Shown piece after piece: positions 3,804-5,171 of a stretch of 5,171 nucleotides of DNA. This DNA is from Chromatiales bacterium (lineage in GTDB: Bacteria; Pseudomonadota; Gammaproteobacteria; Chromatiales; Chromatiaceae): assembly GCA_022360595.1 (NCBI GenBank), contig JAKSCN010000641.1, positions 1 to 5,171 of the forward strand. Direction: 5' to 3'. The notes beneath the pieces were generated by a model. That model was not told where the DNA came from. It saw only the letters and a program-made list of their open reading frames with translations, and made no database searches. Both the position numbers and the translations under genes were made by a program. How positions within the stretch are numbered: position 1 is the stretch's first letter; the number at the start of each line of letters is the position of its first letter.

Positions 3804-5171
3804 ATGAGCAATACAAGTCTACTACCACCCGCGTTAGGGATTTTGGGACTGGTAGCTGCCTTTGTAATCTTCAAAATGATTATGAAGTACAGTGAAGGTG
3901 AAGAGAAAATCGCCAAAATCGGCAATGAAATTCATATCGGCGCCATGGTGTTTATGGCACGCGAATACAAGATGCTGATCAGCTTTTCAGCTGTGCTGAT
4001 TGTCATCTTGTGGTGGCTGCTCGGCATCAACACCGCAATCGCTTTTATTGTTGGTGCAGCCGCTTCCGGTGGCGCCGGCTTCATCGGCATGTATACCGCC
4101 ACCAAAGCAAACGTACGTACCACCACCGCCGCACATGTAGATGGTGCAGCCGAGGCCTTGACCGTCGCTTTTTTTGGCGGCTCGATTATGGGGCTGGCGG
4201 TTGCGTCACTCGGACTGATCGGTCTCGGTTCGCTCTTCTACTTCTTTGCCGGTGATCCTCACACCTTGCATGCCATCGAAGGCTTTGGCATAGGCGCCTC
4301 CACCGTTGCCCTGTTCGCCCGTGTTGGTGGCGGCATCTACACTAAATCGGCCGACGTAGGTGCTGACCTGGTGGGTAAAGTGGAAGCCGGTATTCCTGAA
4401 GACGATCCACGCAATCCTGGTGTTATCGCGGATAACGTGGGCGATAACGTAGGCGATGTGGCCGGTATGGGGTCGGATATCTTCGAATCCTACTGCGGTT
4501 CGATGATCGCTACCATCGCTATGGCGGCAACCCTCTCTGCAGTCGCCGTCTCCGCCCTGGGCGGTAATCGGGCTGATCTGATGTTCTTGCCGCTGGCCTT
4601 GGCTTCGCTTGGTCTGCTCTGCTCCATTGCCGGTATTGCGATTGTGCGTCAGTTCTCCGGTAAGTCGCCCGAAGTCGCCTTGCGCACCGGCACCATGAGT
4701 GCATCCATCATCTTCATTGTCGTAGCATTCATGCTGATCACCTCGATGGATATCACCTGGAAGGTGTGGGCCGCTGTATTGAGTGGCGCCGTCGGTGGGA
4801 TCATCATCGGTCTGGTGACCGAGTACTACACTGCAGGTAAACCAGTGCAGACTATTGCGGCAGCCGGTGAAACAGGCCCGGCAACCGTGATGATCAGCGG
4901 CCTTGCGGTAGGCATGCAATCCGTCGCTATTCCTCTGCTGGCGGTGTGCGGCATCATCTGGTTCTCGACCGATATGGTTGGCCGCTACGGCGTAGGTATC
5001 GCTGCGGTTGGTATGCTCTCCACCGTCGGCATCACCATGGCGATCGACGCTTATGGCCCCGTCGCTGATAACGCTGGTGGTATCGCCGAAATGGGGGGCC
5101 TGGGTACTGACACTCGCAAAATCACTGATTCCCTTGATGAGCTGGGTAACACCACCGCAGCCATTGGTAAG
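3804..5171 (+). CDS. hppA: Membrane-bound K+-dependent pyrophosphatase (Na+/H+-pumping), N-terminal 456 residues; 3' end outside window
   Basis: This enzyme hydrolyses pyrophosphate in the cytoplasmic membrane and uses the energy to pump Na+ or H+ outwards. The family's hallmark active-site segments are clear: KSADVGADLVGKVEAGIPED (181-200) continuing to DDPRNP, DNVGDNVGDVAGMGSD (210-225), and DAYGPVADNAGGIAEM (415-430). Multiple hydrophobic helices fill the rest. The last visible residues, GNTTAAIGK, have Ala452 and Gly455 where K+-independent enzymes carry Lys and Thr, so the enzyme should need K+. Glu228 in SDIFESY matches the helix-6 position of Thermotoga-type Na+ pumps rather than the plant position, favouring a K+-stimulated Na+ pump; H+ pumping is not excluded. 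The start ATG has AGGGGA (3794-3799) four bases upstream. Family length is roughly 670-700 residues, so about two thirds is present. GC is about 55% (33/60 in line 4441). Confidence 0.96.
   Translation, partial: MSNTSLLPPALGILGLVAAFVIFKMIMKYSEGEEKIAKIGNEIHIGAMVFMAREYKMLISFSAVLIVILWWLLGINTAIAFIVGAAASGGAGFIGMYTATKANVRTTTAAHVDGAAEALTVAFFGGSIMGLAVASLGLIGLGSLFYFFAGDPHTLHAIEGFGIGASTVALFARVGGGIYTKSADVGADLVGKVEAGIPEDDPRNPGVIADNVGDNVGDVAGMGSDIFESYCGSMIATIAMAATLSAVAVSALGGNRADLMFLPLALASLGLLCSIAGIAIVRQFSGKSPEVALRTGTMSASIIFIVVAFMLITSMDITWKVWAAVLSGAVGGIIIGLVTEYYTAGKPVQTIAAAGETGPATVMISGLAVGMQSVAIPLLAVCGIIWFSTDMVGRYGVGIAAVGMLSTVGITMAIDAYGPVADNAGGIAEMGGLGTDTRKITDSLDELGNTTAAIGK

Noticed and set aside
3611..3925. 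Minus-strand open frame over the hppA leader and start
   Set aside because: It overlaps the promoter, hairpins and 5' coding end of hppA and has no family resemblance.
4206..4919. Long minus-strand open frame opposite hppA
   Set aside because: It is the antisense shadow of the well-supported pyrophosphatase gene; its Cys/His/Gly-rich composition does not resemble a protein.

Overview
This window looks like bacterial, probably gammaproteobacterial, chromosome. Evidence is moderately GC-rich housekeeping coding sequence, a proteobacterial-style histidine-tailed MFS metal transporter and a K+-dependent membrane pyrophosphatase. It reads as an accessory patch between two partial transporter genes that run off either end. 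No tRNA, rRNA, CRISPR array or phage gene was recognised.

Left part (1-714): the C-terminal half of an MFS exporter with six membrane segments and a strongly histidine-rich tail, resembling NreB-type nickel/cobalt resistance transporters. After a 217-bp gap comes an A+T-rich gene of 237 codons (932-1645). It encodes an unrecognised membrane-anchored protein with a coiled coil, a second hydrophobic segment and two 22-residue tandem repeats at the C-terminus. Its base composition and isolation suggest recent acquisition.

Middle (1787-3006): a complete, apparently intact IS481-family insertion sequence, 1794-2999 (1206 bp). It has 26-bp imperfect terminal inverted repeats, a 7-bp target duplication (ATTTAGC) and one DDE transposase with D170, D234 and E274. 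Its 5' leader contains a nested inverted repeat that would hide the transposase ribosome-binding site in read-through RNA. A candidate internal promoter would begin a transcript lacking the blocking arm. The element sits 3 bp from a 13-position hairpin (3010-3040).

Right part (3041-5171): about 540 bp with no convincing gene, then the control region and first 456 codons of hppA. hppA encodes a membrane-bound pyrophosphatase of the K+-dependent type, probably Na+- or H+-pumping. Upstream of it lie a TATAAT promoter candidate, an intrinsic-terminator-like hairpin with a T tract only about 20 nt past the predicted transcription start, two adjoining strong stem-loops, and then the ribosome-binding site. 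This structured leader is the most interesting unexplained regulatory signal here. The uncharacterised 237-aa protein is the most interesting unexplained gene. The genes do not form an obvious common pathway or operon.
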